From contig JAXLRE010000002.1 in NCBI GenBank assembly GCA_046331265.1, positions 1 to 64,000 on the forward strand: 64,000 nucleotides of DNA, given 5' to 3'. This DNA is from JAGPDB01 sp046331265 (lineage in GTDB: Bacteria; Actinomycetota; Acidimicrobiia; IMCC26256; JAGPDB01). Both the position numbers and the translations under genes were made by a program. The notes under the pieces were generated by a model. That model was not told the DNA's origin, did no database searches, and worked only from the letters and a program-made list of their open reading frames with translations. This document shows positions 63,666 through 64,000 of the stretch, piece after piece (position 1 is the stretch's first letter; each line of letters starts with the position of its first letter).

Positions 63666-63671
63666 TAGAAT
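63666..63671 (+). promoter_or_regulatory. -10 element, hom (leaderless)
   Basis: TAGAAT, 6 nt, then ATG at 63678. Confidence 0.55.
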
Positions 63672-63677
63672 AGAAAA

Positions 63678-64000
63678 ATGCGTAAAGTCAATATTGGATT
63701 AGTTGGTTGTGGAGTAGTCGGGTCTTCGCTCGTCACTCAACTTCATGAAAAACATCAAAGAATAATCGACGAATTTAATATAGACATTCGAATTACAAAA
63801 GTCTTAGTACGCAACAAAAATTCTTCACGAGATGTTCCGTCAAAAAGCAAAATATTTTCTAATAACGATTCTGAACAAAATTTCATTGATGTTTTAACAG
63901 AAATAGGTGAAGATATTTCCGATAATAAAGATATTGATCTAGTAGTCGAAGTAGCTGGTGGGGTAGACGATGCTTACGCGATTATTTCATCGAGCTTGAA
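63678..64000 (+). CDS. hom: Homoserine dehydrogenase, 5' part
   Basis: The first 107 residues of a gene cut off by the window end. The N-terminal Rossmann motif NIGLVGCGVVGSSLV and the later DIDLVVEVAGGVDDAYA match NAD(P)-dependent homoserine dehydrogenase, which reduces aspartate semialdehyde to homoserine for threonine and methionine synthesis. Its place after lysA and the PLP enzyme supports this. The C-terminal domain and any ACT domain lie outside the window. Confidence 0.82.
   Translation, partial: MRKVNIGLVGCGVVGSSLVTQLHEKHQRIIDEFNIDIRITKVLVRNKNSSRDVPSKSKIFSNNDSEQNFIDVLTEIGEDISDNKDIDLVVEVAGGVDDAYAIISSSL

Overview
The window is an AT-rich stretch of an actinobacterial (Actinomycetota) chromosome. 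The evidence is a set of lineage-typical genes: a WhiB regulator beside a PdtaS-type sensor kinase, a single-chain 2-oxoglutarate dehydrogenase of the Kgd/OdhA kind, a class II DAHP synthase, a bacterial proteasome activator (Bpa), a DUF3107 protein and a class E-like sortase. The low GC and short intergenic gaps suggest a low-GC, streamlined, Acidimicrobiia-like aquatic lineage. That placement is inference. I see no rRNA, tRNA, CRISPR array, integrase or transposase.

Layout. 1-3.2 kb: two secreted or anchored VWA-domain proteins. 3.2-8.7 kb: TetR regulator, aldo/keto reductase, pyrB, an ADP-ribosylglycohydrolase-like protein and small unknowns. 8.9-13.1 kb: ileS and trpS. 13.2-20.7 kb: a CPBP protease, then five unrecognised genes, two of which encode proteins built from tandem helix-turn-helix-like repeats; this is the most novel part. 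20.7-26 kb: guaB, a structured intergenic region with a 30-residue ORF, then two HD-domain membrane proteins (the first probably frameshifted). 26-28.7 kb: a HAD protein lacking its nucleophile, a DUF5317-like membrane protein and a sortase. 28.8-34.8 kb: a complete ccmABCDEFGH-type cytochrome c maturation operon. 34.9-41.5 kb: cyclophilin, DMT transporter, a HAD phosphatase with an apparent ATT start, aconitase, a NifS-like protein lacking the PLP lysine, Mrp and DUF3107. 41.5-45.3 kb: two ArsA-like ATPases, pdtaS and whiB. 45.4-54 kb: lipid kinase, dapA, M48 protease, kgd, DAHP synthase and bpa. 54-58.7 kb: saccharopine dehydrogenase-like protein, unknowns, HAD and a GGDEF protein with a ParB-like N-terminus. 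58.8-64 kb: lysA, a long cystathionine-synthase-like PLP enzyme (frameshifted at a T run), an unknown, and the start of a homoserine dehydrogenase gene.

How the genes work together. Much of the window is core metabolism: aspartate-family amino acids (dapA, lysA, hom, PLP enzyme), TCA cycle (acn, kgd), purine and pyrimidine synthesis (guaB, pyrB), aromatic synthesis (DAHP synthase) and respiratory cytochrome assembly (ccm). Two cross-cutting signals stand out. At least 16 genes have a TAnnnT hexamer 5-7 nt before the start codon and no Shine-Dalgarno, the signature of leaderless transcripts. A 52-bp palindromic repeat occurs three times, each time immediately downstream of a stop codon and in the same orientation relative to that gene.
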